Source: Eubacteriales bacterium
GTDB taxonomy: Bacteria > Bacillota > Clostridia > Christensenellales > CAG-138
DNA length: 64,000 bases
Assembly: GCA_021373115.1 (NCBI GenBank)
Contig: JAJFTI010000035.1
Coordinates: 31,418-95,417 of the forward strand
Reading direction: 5' to 3'
Below are positions 1-7,610 of this stretch, piece after piece. The notes beneath the pieces are model-generated. The model was given only the letters and a program-made list of their open reading frames with translations, searched no databases and had not been told where the DNA came from. The translations under genes and the position numbers were made by a program. Within the stretch, counting starts at the first letter, position 1. Every line of letters starts with the position of its first letter.

Positions 1-422
1 ACGTCGCGCCCACGCTTGGCGGCGACGGCGGCGCCGGTGAGCTGAAGGTATTCTTCGGAGATGTTGCGGATGTTCTTTTCCGAGATTTTCAGCGGATTAT
101 CCGTTGCGCTGCCGTTGAGACTCATGATCTGCTCATTGTAGGACTGCTCGCTGACATAATAATCGTTCAGCGCGGAAGTGCTCTTGGTGTTGAGATAGCG
201 GAACATATTGTCCTGAACATCGTCCAGCGTGTTAAGAAGCCGGTTGAGGCTGATATTGCTTGCGTAGACCTTGTCGATCGTATCGACCACGCTGTTGATG
301 CTGACCTGCATGTAGATGTTGACGAAGCCGACCATGATCATAGTAAACATAAGCACGAGAACGAGCTTGGTGCGAAGCGGCAGATTTGCGAATTTACGCT
401 GCAGCGAAGGAAGCAGTTTCAT
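1..422 (-). CDS. sensor histidine kinase, N-terminal part (YesM/LytS type, likely)
   Basis: This gene runs off the left edge, so only about 140 N-terminal residues are visible. They hold a basic start, one hydrophobic helix (about residues 20-38) and the beginning of an extracellular helical sensor region. No kinase core lies inside the window, so the kinase call rests on architecture and context. Its ATG overlaps the stop of the upstream sugar-binding protein gene (ATGA, 419-422), so the two are translationally coupled. Known systems such as XylFII-LytS pair a membrane-anchored sugar-binding protein with a kinase in this way. A chemoreceptor is the main alternative. Confidence 0.6.
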   Translation of the reverse strand, partial: MKLLPSLQRKFANLPLRTKLVLVLMFTMIMVGFVNIYMQVSINSVVDTIDKVYASNISLNRLLNTLDDVQDNMFRYLNTKSTSALNDYYVSEQSYNEQIMSLNGSATDNPLKISEKNIRNISEEYLQLTGAAVAAKRGRD

Positions 423-1465
423 TTTTCATCCTCCGGAACGGCGGTTCGCAGACGGTATTCCGCTACGTTGGCGGTGGTGACGACATTCAGGTCAACAGGG
501 GTAAAGTCGCTCGTGCGGCTGAACTGGAGATATTCAATCAGCGCGTCCACGCTTGCGGCGCCGACACGGTTCGCGTCCACGGCGACGGTCGCCTGAATGA
601 TGCGTTTTTCCACCGCACTGAGAATTTCCTCCGAATCATAGTACCCGAGGATTTGAATATCGCCGACCTTATTGTGGTCAACGACCGCCTGATATGCGCA
701 AATGGTGTTCGTAGCGTTGAGGCAAACCAGAATATCCGGGGCTGCTGAACTCCCGGAAGGCGAAGAAACGACAAGCTCGCGAATTGCTTCTTCGGCCGAG
801 AAAACATTTGTATTATCAATGGCCAGCACATCAAGCGTAACGTTTGCGCCTTCCAGACTTTCCACCATGCTGGAGTAGATGATATTCTGCGCGTTTTCCG
901 AAAAGTCGCCGCCAAAGAGAACGACGGCGTGGCAGTCGATCGGCGCCTGTGCCATTGCGATGCGCACCTGCTGGCCGTAGAGCTGGCCTAGATCGTAACT
1001 GTTGTACCCAACGAAACCCTGGCGGCCGCTGCCGGAAGCGTCCGACATGACGGTGATGACCGGAATGCCCTGGTCAATTGCGGCCGAGATCAGCCGTGTA
1101 ATCTCAACCGATCCGTCCGGTTGAATCAGAATGCCGTCCACCTTGGCGGCGAGAGCCATTTCCATCTGTGTGGCAAGCGGGTATTGCTCGGTAAACGAAC
1201 TGCCGATCCATTCGACGTAAGCGTCCTTCAGCGCGCCTTCCTGATTGGCCGCGAGCCAGACATTCTTCCAGAAAGGATCGGACTGCGACTCGGTAATCAT
1301 TGCGAGATGGTAGGTATAAAACGTATTGCCGCCGGATTCCAGCTTCATGGTGCGGCGAATCAGCGCGCGAAAAAGGAATACACTCGCAAGTGTGACGAGC
1401 GTCATAACAATGATCGCGATGACGGAGAGGTTCGTCATATAGGCGCTGGATTTCTTTGTTCTCAT
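419..1465 (-). CDS. membrane-anchored periplasmic sugar-binding protein (Peripla_BP_4 type)
   Basis: This 348-residue protein has an N-terminal signal anchor (about residues 13-34) and a LacI/RbsB-type binding fold. Family-like stretches include a helix-strand pattern around ADGILIQPDG-type residues, a GYNSYDLGQLYG segment and a C-terminal ILGYYDSEE segment. There is no lipobox, so it is probably tethered by the uncleaved helix. I chose the ATG at 1465 because AGGAAA lies about ten bases upstream; a longer reading to 1537 lacks such a site. It overlaps the downstream sensor gene by four bases. I infer a sensory co-receptor, since no ABC transporter genes are next to it. Confidence 0.8.
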   Translation of the reverse strand: MRTKKSSAYMTNLSVIAIIVMTLVTLASVFLFRALIRRTMKLESGGNTFYTYHLAMITESQSDPFWKNVWLAANQEGALKDAYVEWIGSSFTEQYPLATQMEMALAAKVDGILIQPDGSVEITRLISAAIDQGIPVITVMSDASGSGRQGFVGYNSYDLGQLYGQQVRIAMAQAPIDCHAVVLFGGDFSENAQNIIYSSMVESLEGANVTLDVLAIDNTNVFSAEEAIRELVVSSPSGSSAAPDILVCLNATNTICAYQAVVDHNKVGDIQILGYYDSEEILSAVEKRIIQATVAVDANRVGAASVDALIEYLQFSRTSDFTPVDLNVVTTANVAEYRLRTAVPEDEK

Positions 1466-1778
1466 TCTGGATTTCCTGTTTATCCGGTTAAAGATGGCGT
1501 TTGAATACGCGCAGGGAGAAGAAGGGGACTCGAACATCAGGATGGAAAACCGTTTGAAGATCCTTGCAAATTTCGCGCGTAATTTTCCATTGGCTTATCA
1601 TATCATAACGTTGCCCGGATTTCCACAAGGGCGGAGGGGACGGCGCGGCGGGAAACGGGCAAAATGGAATTTGCTCCGCGAATGGGAATCCCCGCTTTCT
1701 CCCGATAAGAAAGTATGGTATTCTTCTAGGTATGATATCTATAGAAGATGAACTTAGCGAGAGGGAATAAAGGAAACG
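1466..1778. other. intergenic region, divergent promoters expected
   Basis: These 313 bases separate the leftward binding-protein gene from the rightward flavoprotein gene. The right part is AT-rich with a TATGAT-like hexamer near 1731, but no convincing -35 partner. I see no RNA gene or clear dyad. Confidence 0.4.
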
Positions 1779-2252
1779 GTGAGAAGAACGGATCGTGAGA
1801 TAGGGGATCTTTCCGAAATTGCCGGCGTGCTCCGCCGCTGCGATACGATACGTCTCGGCATTGCGGATGCAAAGGCGCCTTACGTGGTTCCCGTTTCATT
1901 CGGATATGAACTGCAAGGCGGCAGGATTGCCGTTTATTTCCATGGAGCTCTGGCGGGCAGGAAGGCGGAACTGCTCCAAGAACGCCCGCTCGTCTGCGTG
2001 GAAGCCGATCTTTGCCATGGTTTCGTCGAAAACGGTCACGGCGGGCTGACCTGCGATTTTGAAAGCGTGATCGGGTATGGAACCGCCGAACTGCTGGAAG
2101 GCGAAGAGAAGCGGCACGGCCTAGAGCTTCTGCTGGAACACTGCGGGGTACCGCATTATCAATGCACGCCGGAGGTGACGGCCGTGACCGCCGTCTACCG
2201 GATTGTACTCGACACGGTTACCGGCAAGCGCAGGTTTGAAAATCGTTCCTGA
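1779..2252 (+). CDS. pyridoxamine 5'-phosphate oxidase-like flavoprotein (NimA family)
   Basis: This 157-residue protein opens with MRRTDREI, the usual start of NimA-like split-barrel FMN proteins. It also has the VPVSFGYE and YFHGALAGRK segments typical of that family. Members bind FMN and may reduce nitro compounds, but most have no proven substrate. The start is GTG at 1779, with AAAGGAAA upstream. It ends 78 bases before the PrsW-family gene and may share its transcript. Confidence 0.82.
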   Translation: MRRTDREIGDLSEIAGVLRRCDTIRLGIADAKAPYVVPVSFGYELQGGRIAVYFHGALAGRKAELLQERPLVCVEADLCHGFVENGHGGLTCDFESVIGYGTAELLEGEEKRHGLELLLEHCGVPHYQCTPEVTAVTAVYRIVLDTVTGKRRFENRS

Positions 2253-2330
2253 CCGTTACCGCGCGCTGCGAACGGCGCGGGCGGATTCATTCGTAGCGAA
2301 ACCGGACGAAGAAAGAAAGGCGGTACCTTC

Positions 2331-3050
2331 GTGCTCTATTCACTGCCATTGGTGGCGATTGTCATCATCTATCTGCTCGCAGCTTTGCTGCCGGCGCTGT
2401 TCTTGATGCGCTATATTTATAAAAAAGACACAATCGAGAAAGAACCGCCGGGACTGCTGACCGGACTGGTCTTTCTGGGCGTGGCGGCGGCGCTGGTTGC
2501 GGTTGTGCTTGAAACGCTGGGGCAGGGCGTGCTGAACGCGTTCGTGTCGGAAGACGATCCGGCGTATACCATCATCTTTGCGTTTTTGATTGTTGCCGTT
2601 GTGGAGGAAGGGGCGAAGTTCCTCTTTCTGCGCTGGCGCACCTGGCGCGACCCGAACTTCAATTACCGTTTCGACGGCATTGTTTACGCGGTGTTTCTCT
2701 CGCTCGGGTTCGCGGCGTTTGAAAATATCAGCTATGTCATGGGATATGGTCTGACGGCGGCGCTCTATCGCGCCCTGCTTGCAATTCCCGCGCATATGGG
2801 TTTTGCCGTGTTCATGGGGCTCTTCTATTCGCGGGCGAAGCTCTGTTCGGACGTCGGGAATCCGGCGAAAAGGCGACTGAACCTCTGGGCGGCGTTCCTG
2901 ATTGCAGTCGTGCTGCATGGATTTTACGACGCTTGCGCGATGATGGGAACCATACTCTCCACACTGCTGTTTACGGCGTTCGTTATCGCCATGTATATCA
3001 TCGTCATTCGGCTTGTGAAAAAGGAATCGAAATCCGACGAACCCGTGTAG
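2331..3050 (+). CDS. PrsW family intramembrane protease
   Basis: This 239-residue polytopic membrane protein carries the PrsW signature motifs in order: EE at residues 92-93 followed by AKF, FEN near residue 131, a membrane His near 155 (HMGFAVFMG) and HGFYD near 196-200. PrsW proteins are glutamic-type intramembrane proteases of the CAAX/Rce1 superfamily; in Bacillus subtilis PrsW starts anti-sigma factor RsiW cleavage. No sigma/anti-sigma pair is nearby, so the substrate is unknown. The start is GTG at 2331 with a purine-rich site (AAAGGCGG) upstream, and a terminator follows directly. Confidence 0.85.
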   Translation: MLYSLPLVAIVIIYLLAALLPALFLMRYIYKKDTIEKEPPGLLTGLVFLGVAAALVAVVLETLGQGVLNAFVSEDDPAYTIIFAFLIVAVVEEGAKFLFLRWRTWRDPNFNYRFDGIVYAVFLSLGFAAFENISYVMGYGLTAALYRALLAIPAHMGFAVFMGLFYSRAKLCSDVGNPAKRRLNLWAAFLIAVVLHGFYDACAMMGTILSTLLFTAFVIAMYIIVIRLVKKESKSDEPV

Positions 3051-3070
3051 AACGATCAAACTTCGATTAC

Positions 3071-3093
3071 CGCCGCGTAAGCGGCGTTTTTTT
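3071..3093 (+). terminator. rho-independent terminator after the PrsW-family gene
   Basis: CGCCGC pairs with GCGGCG across a GTAA loop, followed by seven T. It ends the NimA-like/PrsW transcript. Confidence 0.85.
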
Positions 3094-3152
3094 ATGGGAG
3101 TATGATAAAAAAGATGAAGAAAGGCAAAATAAAGATTGCGCGCAATATAAAC

Positions 3153-3175
3153 AGCACTCTAACACGATGAGTGCT
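3153..3175 (+). promoter_or_regulatory. CIRCE element (HrcA operator) upstream of hsp20
   Basis: AGCACTC and GAGTGCT form perfect arms separated by nine bases, and one further base pair extends each side. This matches the core of the CIRCE consensus (TTAGCACTC-N9-GAGTGCTAA). It lies 165 bases before the Hsp20 start, in the only gap that could hold that gene's promoter. Control by the HrcA repressor is inferred; hrcA is not in the window. Confidence 0.9.
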
Positions 3176-3339
3176 AGATTTCACAATTCGATTACAACGC
3201 GTCTGTTTTTTTGTAAAAATTCTTTTGTATGATACAGATGTTCCAAATAGAAAGCCGCTCTACAGTTGGGAGAACCCATCCGGAGAGTATGGCAAACCGA
3301 CAATACCATCCATATTTTTCCAAAGGAGGAGAATGAATT

Positions 3340-3774
3340 ATGTTCGAACTCGTACCCTATAGCAGAAAGCGTAATCTGACGTTCTACAACCCGTTTGACG
3401 AACTCGAAGAGATGCAGCGCCGCTTCTTTGGCGAAACGGCGGTGCGGGATTTCAAGACGGATATCCGCGACGAAGGCGACCAGTACCTGCTGGAAGCGGA
3501 TCTACCCGGATTCAAAAAGGAAGATATCAGCGTGAACATTGAAGGCGAAACGCTGACCATCCGTGCCGAGCACAGCGAAAGCACCGAAGAAAAGGACAGC
3601 AAGGGGAACTACATTAAACGTGAACGCAGTTATGGCAGCTTCAGCCGGAGCTTTGACATGACCGGTATCCGTACGGAAGATGTTGCCGCCGCCTATGAAA
3701 GCGGCGTGCTCAAGCTGACTCTGCCGAAGAAACAGGAAACGCTGCCGACTTCTCGTAAGCTGGAGATTGCATAA
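3340..3774 (+). CDS. hsp20: small heat shock protein, Hsp20/alpha-crystallin family
   Basis: This 144-residue protein has an N-terminal region with NPFDELEEMQRRFF, then an alpha-crystallin domain (about residues 38-140). The domain includes the conserved YLLEADLPGFKKEDI stretch and the Gly-Val-Leu-Lys-Leu motif (SGVLKLTLPK). Such proteins hold unfolding clients as cytosolic oligomers. The ATG at 3340 follows a strong AAAGGAGGAG site. The gene stands alone, with CIRCE upstream and a terminator downstream, so it looks like a single-gene heat-shock unit under HrcA. Confidence 0.93.
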   Translation: MFELVPYSRKRNLTFYNPFDELEEMQRRFFGETAVRDFKTDIRDEGDQYLLEADLPGFKKEDISVNIEGETLTIRAEHSESTEEKDSKGNYIKRERSYGSFSRSFDMTGIRTEDVAAAYESGVLKLTLPKKQETLPTSRKLEIA

Positions 3775-3812
3775 GAATCCATCAACTGAAGATAAAATCC
3801 CTTGGGGAGCAG

Positions 3813-3845
3813 GAGCCGCCGGAAATGACGGCTCTTGTTTTGTTT
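3813..3845 (+). terminator. terminator after hsp20
   Basis: GAGCCG pairs with CGGCTC around a ten-base loop, followed by a T-rich stretch. Confidence 0.75.
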
Positions 3846-3934
3846 TCCACCCGGAAAGAAAGCGCAAGAAGTGGATATCCGGTTAAATAAATCCTTGTAT
3901 TGATTGGCATAATTGGAAAATATGATAATAGTTC

Positions 3935-3963
3935 TTGACATTGATTATAATATTGTTTACAAT
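3935..3963 (+). promoter_or_regulatory. sigma-A promoter of the gpx-ohrR operon
   Basis: TTGACA (3935-3940) and TACAAT (3958-3963) are separated by exactly 17 bases. The glutathione peroxidase ATG lies 53 bases downstream. Confidence 0.85.
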
Positions 3964-3964
3964 C
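3943..3964 (+). promoter_or_regulatory. candidate OhrR/MarR operator overlapping the gpx -10 box
   Basis: GATTATAA and TTACAATC form an eight-base inverted repeat with one mismatched pair. Nested in it is a perfect palindrome, ATTGT-TT-ACAAT (3952-3963), which covers the -10 box. The half-site ACAAT/ATTGT resembles the OhrR box of Bacillus subtilis (TACAATT-AATTGTA), though with arms in the opposite order. Because an OhrR-like gene is second in the operon, autoregulation is the likely use. PerR is an alternative binder. Confidence 0.55.
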
Positions 3965-4015
3965 GAATTGAAAGAAATGAACTGCGGCATGCAGTTCTTG
4001 AAAGGACGAATCATC

Positions 4016-4489
4016 ATGGGAATCTATGATATAGCAGTCAAGGACCGCTCGGGAGCGGATGTTTCGCTTTCCGAGTATAAAGGCAAGGTACTCTTAATTG
4101 TCAACACGGCGACGGGTTGCGGTTTCACGCCGCAGTATGAAGGGCTGCAAAAGCTCTATGACGCTTATCAGGGCAAGGGCTTTGAGATTCTCGATTTTCC
4201 CTGCAACCAGTTCGCCGGGCAGGCGCCGGGAACCATTGAGGAAATTCAGAGCTTCTGCACGCTGAATTACGGGACAACGTTCCCGCGGTTTGCCAAAATC
4301 GATGTGAACGGCAGAAACGCCAGCCCGCTGTTTGCATACCTCAAAAAGCAGAAGAAGGGCGCGCTTGGCGCAACGATTCAATGGAACTTCACGAAATTCC
4401 TGATCGACCGGGAGGGAAATGTTGTGGGCCGGTATGCGCCTGCGGACACGCCCGCCAGTATCGAGCCGGACCTTCTCAAGCTCCTGTAG
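4016..4489 (+). CDS. glutathione peroxidase family thiol peroxidase
   Basis: This 157-residue protein has the family motifs: NTATGCGFTPQY with the peroxidatic Cys at residue 35, FPCNQFAGQ with the catalytic Gln, and IQWNFTKFL with the catalytic Trp and Asn. It is a Cys, not selenocysteine, enzyme; bacterial members reduce hydroperoxides, often with thioredoxin. The ATG at 4016 follows AAAGGA at about nine bases; upstream codons in frame fall inside the promoter. It is the first gene of a two-gene operon with the OhrR-like regulator 37 bases downstream. Confidence 0.92.
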   Translation: MGIYDIAVKDRSGADVSLSEYKGKVLLIVNTATGCGFTPQYEGLQKLYDAYQGKGFEILDFPCNQFAGQAPGTIEEIQSFCTLNYGTTFPRFAKIDVNGRNASPLFAYLKKQKKGALGATIQWNFTKFLIDREGNVVGRYAPADTPASIEPDLLKLL

Positions 4490-4526
4490 AGAATGGTCTG
4501 CGGGGAACGGAAAGGCGGCGTAAAAC

Positions 4527-4988
4527 ATGACGAAGAAACCCATCGATTCGGACGCAAGCGGCATCTGCGAAGGACTTCTGCTGAAGAATCAGCTGTGTTT
4601 TCCGCTTTATGCGGCGTCCAAAGAGGTCGTAAGGCTGTATAAGCCGTTTTTGGATGAAATCGGGCTGACGTATACCCAGTACATTGCCATGATGGCGCTT
4701 TGGGAATCCCGTGCGCTGAGCGTGAAAGAACTTGGCGAGCGGCTCTACCTCGACAGCGGAACGCTGACGCCGCTGCTGAAGAAAATGGAGGCACAGGGGC
4801 TGGTTTTGCGCAAGCGCAGCGCGGCGGACGAACGCAGCGTTATCGTTACCCTGACGGATCAAGGCGAAGCGCTCAAGCAGCGCGCAAAAAACATTCCTGC
4901 CAACATCGGCGGCTGTATTCCGCTTTCCCGCGATGAGGCGAACACACTCTACGACCTGCTTTATCGCGTGTTGAAAGCGGCCAGGTAA
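4527..4988 (+). CDS. ohrR: OhrR-type MarR family organic peroxide sensor
   Basis: This 153-residue winged-helix protein carries the OhrR signature LLLKNQLCFPLYAAS. The sensing Cys is at residue 24, and the winged helix spans about residues 45-110. A further Cys at residue 130 sits where Xanthomonas-type 2-Cys OhrR proteins have their resolving Cys, suggesting the 2-Cys mechanism. An extra Cys is at 14. It follows the glutathione peroxidase gene in the same transcript. The usual partner gene ohr is absent here. A bidirectional terminator ends the operon. Confidence 0.85.
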   Translation: MTKKPIDSDASGICEGLLLKNQLCFPLYAASKEVVRLYKPFLDEIGLTYTQYIAMMALWESRALSVKELGERLYLDSGTLTPLLKKMEAQGLVLRKRSAADERSVIVTLTDQGEALKQRAKNIPANIGGCIPLSRDEANTLYDLLYRVLKAAR

Positions 4989-5022
4989 CAGCGGGGAACC
5001 AAACAAGCGACATGCAAAAAAG

Positions 5023-5061
5023 ACCGCTGTGTGCAGTGTAACACCACACAGCGGTTTTTTT
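5023..5061. terminator. bidirectional terminator between ohrR and the GntR gene
   Basis: An 11-bp stem (ACCGCTGTGTG with CACACAGCGGT) has T runs on both strands and lies between convergent genes. Confidence 0.92.
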
Positions 5062-5082
5062 ACAGCGTTACGGAGCAGAGGA

Positions 5083-5802
5083 CTAGATCAGAATATCCAG
5101 CGTGTATTTCGCGCCGCTGTATACGGAATGCGAGGCGGCAATCGGTTTGAGCCCCTTCCCGTAATCCACGCTTCGAATGCGGAGCGCGACCCCCTTTTTC
5201 GCATGGAACAGCAACTGAGCATCCTCGCCTTCCAGCGTGATGGCATTGATCTGCTGCTTGGAGTATTCGGTTTTCACCCCGTATTCGCGCCGGAGCACGT
5301 CGTAGAGGGATTCCTGCGAAAAGTCGTATTGCGTAAGAAGGGGGAAACGCTTGAGCGAGATCCAGACGCGTTCGATTGCGATAGGCTCCTGATCCGCAAG
5401 ACGGATGCGTTTGAGGCAAAAGACCGGTTCGTCCGGCTCAAGTTCGAGGTGGCTGCGGATCATGTTATCCGCGGCGCATTCGCCGATATAGAGCACGCGG
5501 CTGGACGGGCGCATGCCAAGGGAGAGCATATTGCTGGAAAAGCCGTGCTTTTGATAGGTCTTATTCAACTCCAGATGGGAAACAAACGTGCCTTTGCCCT
5601 GCACGCGAAACAGCTTGCCCTCGTTGACCAACGCGTCGATTGCGCGGCGCACGGTCATGCGGGTTGTGTCAAACAGCCGGCAAAGTTCGGGTTCGGAAGG
5701 GATTGCTTCTCCGCGGGTATAAATGCCGGATTCGATGCCGGAATTGATTCGATCGATGATTTGCCGGAAGATTGGCTGCTCATTCGTATTCAACCCTGTC
5801 AT
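5083..5802 (-). CDS. GntR family regulator (HutC/UTRA type)
   Basis: This 239-residue protein has an N-terminal GntR winged helix (about residues 8-72: PIFRQIIDRI, EAIPSEPELCR, RMTVRRAIDALV). A UTRA ligand-binding domain fills the rest (RIRLADQEPIAIERVW). UTRA domains bind small effectors, often sugar phosphates. The ATG at 5802 has AGAGGG immediately before it, unusually close; a longer reading to 6021 has no better site and would extend the protein with unrelated residues. It stands alone, and its target is not evident. Confidence 0.85.
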   Translation of the reverse strand: MTGLNTNEQPIFRQIIDRINSGIESGIYTRGEAIPSEPELCRLFDTTRMTVRRAIDALVNEGKLFRVQGKGTFVSHLELNKTYQKHGFSSNMLSLGMRPSSRVLYIGECAADNMIRSHLELEPDEPVFCLKRIRLADQEPIAIERVWISLKRFPLLTQYDFSQESLYDVLRREYGVKTEYSKQQINAITLEGEDAQLLFHAKKGVALRIRSVDYGKGLKPIAASHSVYSGAKYTLDILI

Positions 5803-5992
5803 CCCTCTCAGATAAAATTTGGCTATTTGAATTGTATATACACATTCTATCACTATTTTGTCGGTTTGCAAGAATCGCTTTATATCAGGCATTTTTTGGT
5901 TTTTCAAGGCATTTGTATGGACGAAAACCGGACGGGAAGGAATGGAAAAGACGCGGGCCGAACGCAGCCCGCGCCTTGCCGGAACCGGACGA

Positions 5993-6733
5993 TTAATCCA
6001 GAATCTCGCCGTCCGTGCCAATGGTGACCACCTGCCAGGGGATCATCTTTCCGCTGCCTTGCAGCGCGGCTTTCACCGCGTGTTCAATTCCGCCGCAGCA
6101 GGGGACCTCCATCCGCACGACCGTAATGCTTTTGATCTCATTGTTTCGCAGAATCTCCGTGAGCTTTTCCGCATAGTCCGTCATGTCCAGCTTGGGGCAG
6201 CCGATCAGCGTAACATGGTTCTGAATAAAGCGCTCGTGAAAATCCGCGCGGGCATAGGCCGTGCAGTCCGCGGCAACGAGCAGACGCGCGCCGTTGAAAT
6301 ACGGGGCGTTGACCGGCACCAGTTTCATCTGCACCGGCCACTGGCTCAGCCGGGACGGCGCGGAGGAACAGGCGCAGGAATCATGCTTGGGCGCGGGAGT
6401 ATCCGCGCGCTCGATGCGGCGGCTGTGCGTACCCGGACAACCGCAGGCGAGCGGTTTTGGCTCCGCCGCGGGGGTTGATTGCTCAGCCGCTTTTGCGGAC
6501 GCAAGGTGCGCCTGCACCGCTTCCTGATCGTAAGCTGCCGCTTCGCGTTCCACAAACGAGATTGCCCCCGTCGGACAGGCGGGCAGACAGTTGCCAAGAC
6601 CGTCGCAGTAGTCGTCCCGGATCAGCTTTGCCTTACCGTTGACCATGGTAATTGCCCCTTCGTGGCAGGCGTTGGCGCAGGCGCCGCAGCCGTTGCATTT
6701 CGCTTCGTCAATTTGAATCATCTTTCGAATCAT
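5993..6733 (-). CDS. 4Fe-4S ferredoxin-type protein with C-terminal conserved domain
   Basis: This 246-residue protein has a first 4Fe-4S motif at residues 13-23 (CNGCGACANAC). A second, modified site follows as CDGLGNCLPACP, with five residues between its first two Cys rather than two. A variable Cys-bearing linker leads to a C-terminal domain with LLVAADCTAYARADFH and VPCCGGIE, which may bind another cofactor. It looks like an anaerobic electron-transfer protein. It is divergent from a Crp/Fnr gene, with an operator-like palindrome between them. AAAGGA precedes the ATG at 6733. Confidence 0.8.
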   Translation of the reverse strand: MIRKMIQIDEAKCNGCGACANACHEGAITMVNGKAKLIRDDYCDGLGNCLPACPTGAISFVEREAAAYDQEAVQAHLASAKAAEQSTPAAEPKPLACGCPGTHSRRIERADTPAPKHDSCACSSAPSRLSQWPVQMKLVPVNAPYFNGARLLVAADCTAYARADFHERFIQNHVTLIGCPKLDMTDYAEKLTEILRNNEIKSITVVRMEVPCCGGIEHAVKAALQGSGKMIPWQVVTIGTDGEILD

Positions 6734-6819
6734 ATCGTTTCATCCTTTCGCGCGGTGACCGCGCATTCTGCCTGAAGAAATATCCTCTTGCTCATCCAGC
6801 GACAGCATACTATACTATT

Positions 6820-6840
6820 AATAACAAATACGTTGTTATT
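6820..6840. promoter_or_regulatory. candidate Crp/Fnr-family operator between divergent genes
   Basis: AATAACAA and TTGTTATT form a perfect eight-base inverted repeat with a five-base spacer. It is centred about 31 bases before the Crp/Fnr ATG and about 97 bases from the ferredoxin ATG. A second dyad, GTTGT-TATT-ACAAC (6832-6845), overlaps it. The spacing fits a dimeric Crp/Fnr-type protein. Confidence 0.65.
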
Positions 6841-6860
6841 ACAACGACGAGGAAAGAAAA

Positions 6861-7535
6861 ATGCAGGCATCCTATGCGTTTTTGAAGAAAACATCCCTGT
6901 TTCGCGGAACGACGGAGGAGGAACTTCCCGTTCTGCTGGATTGCCTCGCGCCGAGCTATCGGGATTACGCGAAGAACGAGATCATCCTGCGGCAGGGTGA
7001 GGATGTTACCGCCGTCGGATTGGTGCTTTCGGGCAGGGTGCAGGTGATCGAGGAGGACTTTTGGGGAAACCGCAATATCCTGGCGGACGTTTGGCCGGGG
7101 GACCTTTTTGCGGAGTCGTATGCGTTTTTACCCGGAGAGTTTCTCCGCGTGAGCGTGCTTGCGAGCGAGCCGTGCCGGGTTATGCTGGTGGACAGCAAGC
7201 GCATGCTCGACATCTGTTCGAGTGCCTGCCGGTTCCACACGAGGCTGGTGCAGAACATACTTGCGGAAAGCGCGAGAAAGAATCTCGCGCTCACGCGAAA
7301 GCTGGAGCATATGAGCAAGCGCTCCACACGGGAAAAACTCCTCTCTTATCTTTCCGGGCAGTCGATTGCGGCGGGCAGCGAGGCGTTTGAGATTCCCTTT
7401 AACCGTCAGCAGCTTGCGGACTATCTCTGCGTGGATCGCAGCGCCATGAGCAACGAGCTTTGTAAAATGCGGGACGAAGGCTTGCTGACTTTTGACCGCA
7501 GCAGTTTTCATTTAAGGAGCGAAATTGAGCGGTAA
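6861..7535 (+). CDS. Crp/Fnr family transcriptional regulator
   Basis: This 224-residue protein has a cyclic-nucleotide-type sensor domain (about residues 10-125, with ILRQGEDVTAVGLVLSGRVQV) and a C-terminal HTH_Crp domain (about 155-220, with FNRQQLADYLCVDRSAMSNEL). The sensor domain lacks the Cys set of FNR, so it is probably a ligand or haem sensor. GAGGAAAG precedes the ATG. It faces the ferredoxin gene across a palindrome, so control of both genes is likely. Confidence 0.88.
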   Translation: MQASYAFLKKTSLFRGTTEEELPVLLDCLAPSYRDYAKNEIILRQGEDVTAVGLVLSGRVQVIEEDFWGNRNILADVWPGDLFAESYAFLPGEFLRVSVLASEPCRVMLVDSKRMLDICSSACRFHTRLVQNILAESARKNLALTRKLEHMSKRSTREKLLSYLSGQSIAAGSEAFEIPFNRQQLADYLCVDRSAMSNELCKMRDEGLLTFDRSSFHLRSEIER

Positions 7536-7551
7536 GAATAATGAACCAGAA

Positions 7552-7588
7552 AAAAGACGCTCGCAGGATTCCTCCTCAAGCGTCTTTT
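7552..7588. terminator. bidirectional terminator between convergent genes
   Basis: AAAAGACGCT pairs with AGCGTCTTTT around a 17-base loop, between the Crp/Fnr gene and the aldolase gene. Confidence 0.85.
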
Positions 7589-7610
7589 CCGGCTGTATAT
7601 CCAGCTTGAA

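Noticed and set aside
1466..1537. A 24-residue N-terminal extension of the sugar-binding protein
   Set aside because: The extension is not signal-like, and the internal ATG at 1465 has a ribosome site and directly precedes the signal anchor.
5029..6027. A 332-codon plus-strand frame
   Set aside because: It is antisense to the GntR gene and begins inside the terminator after ohrR.
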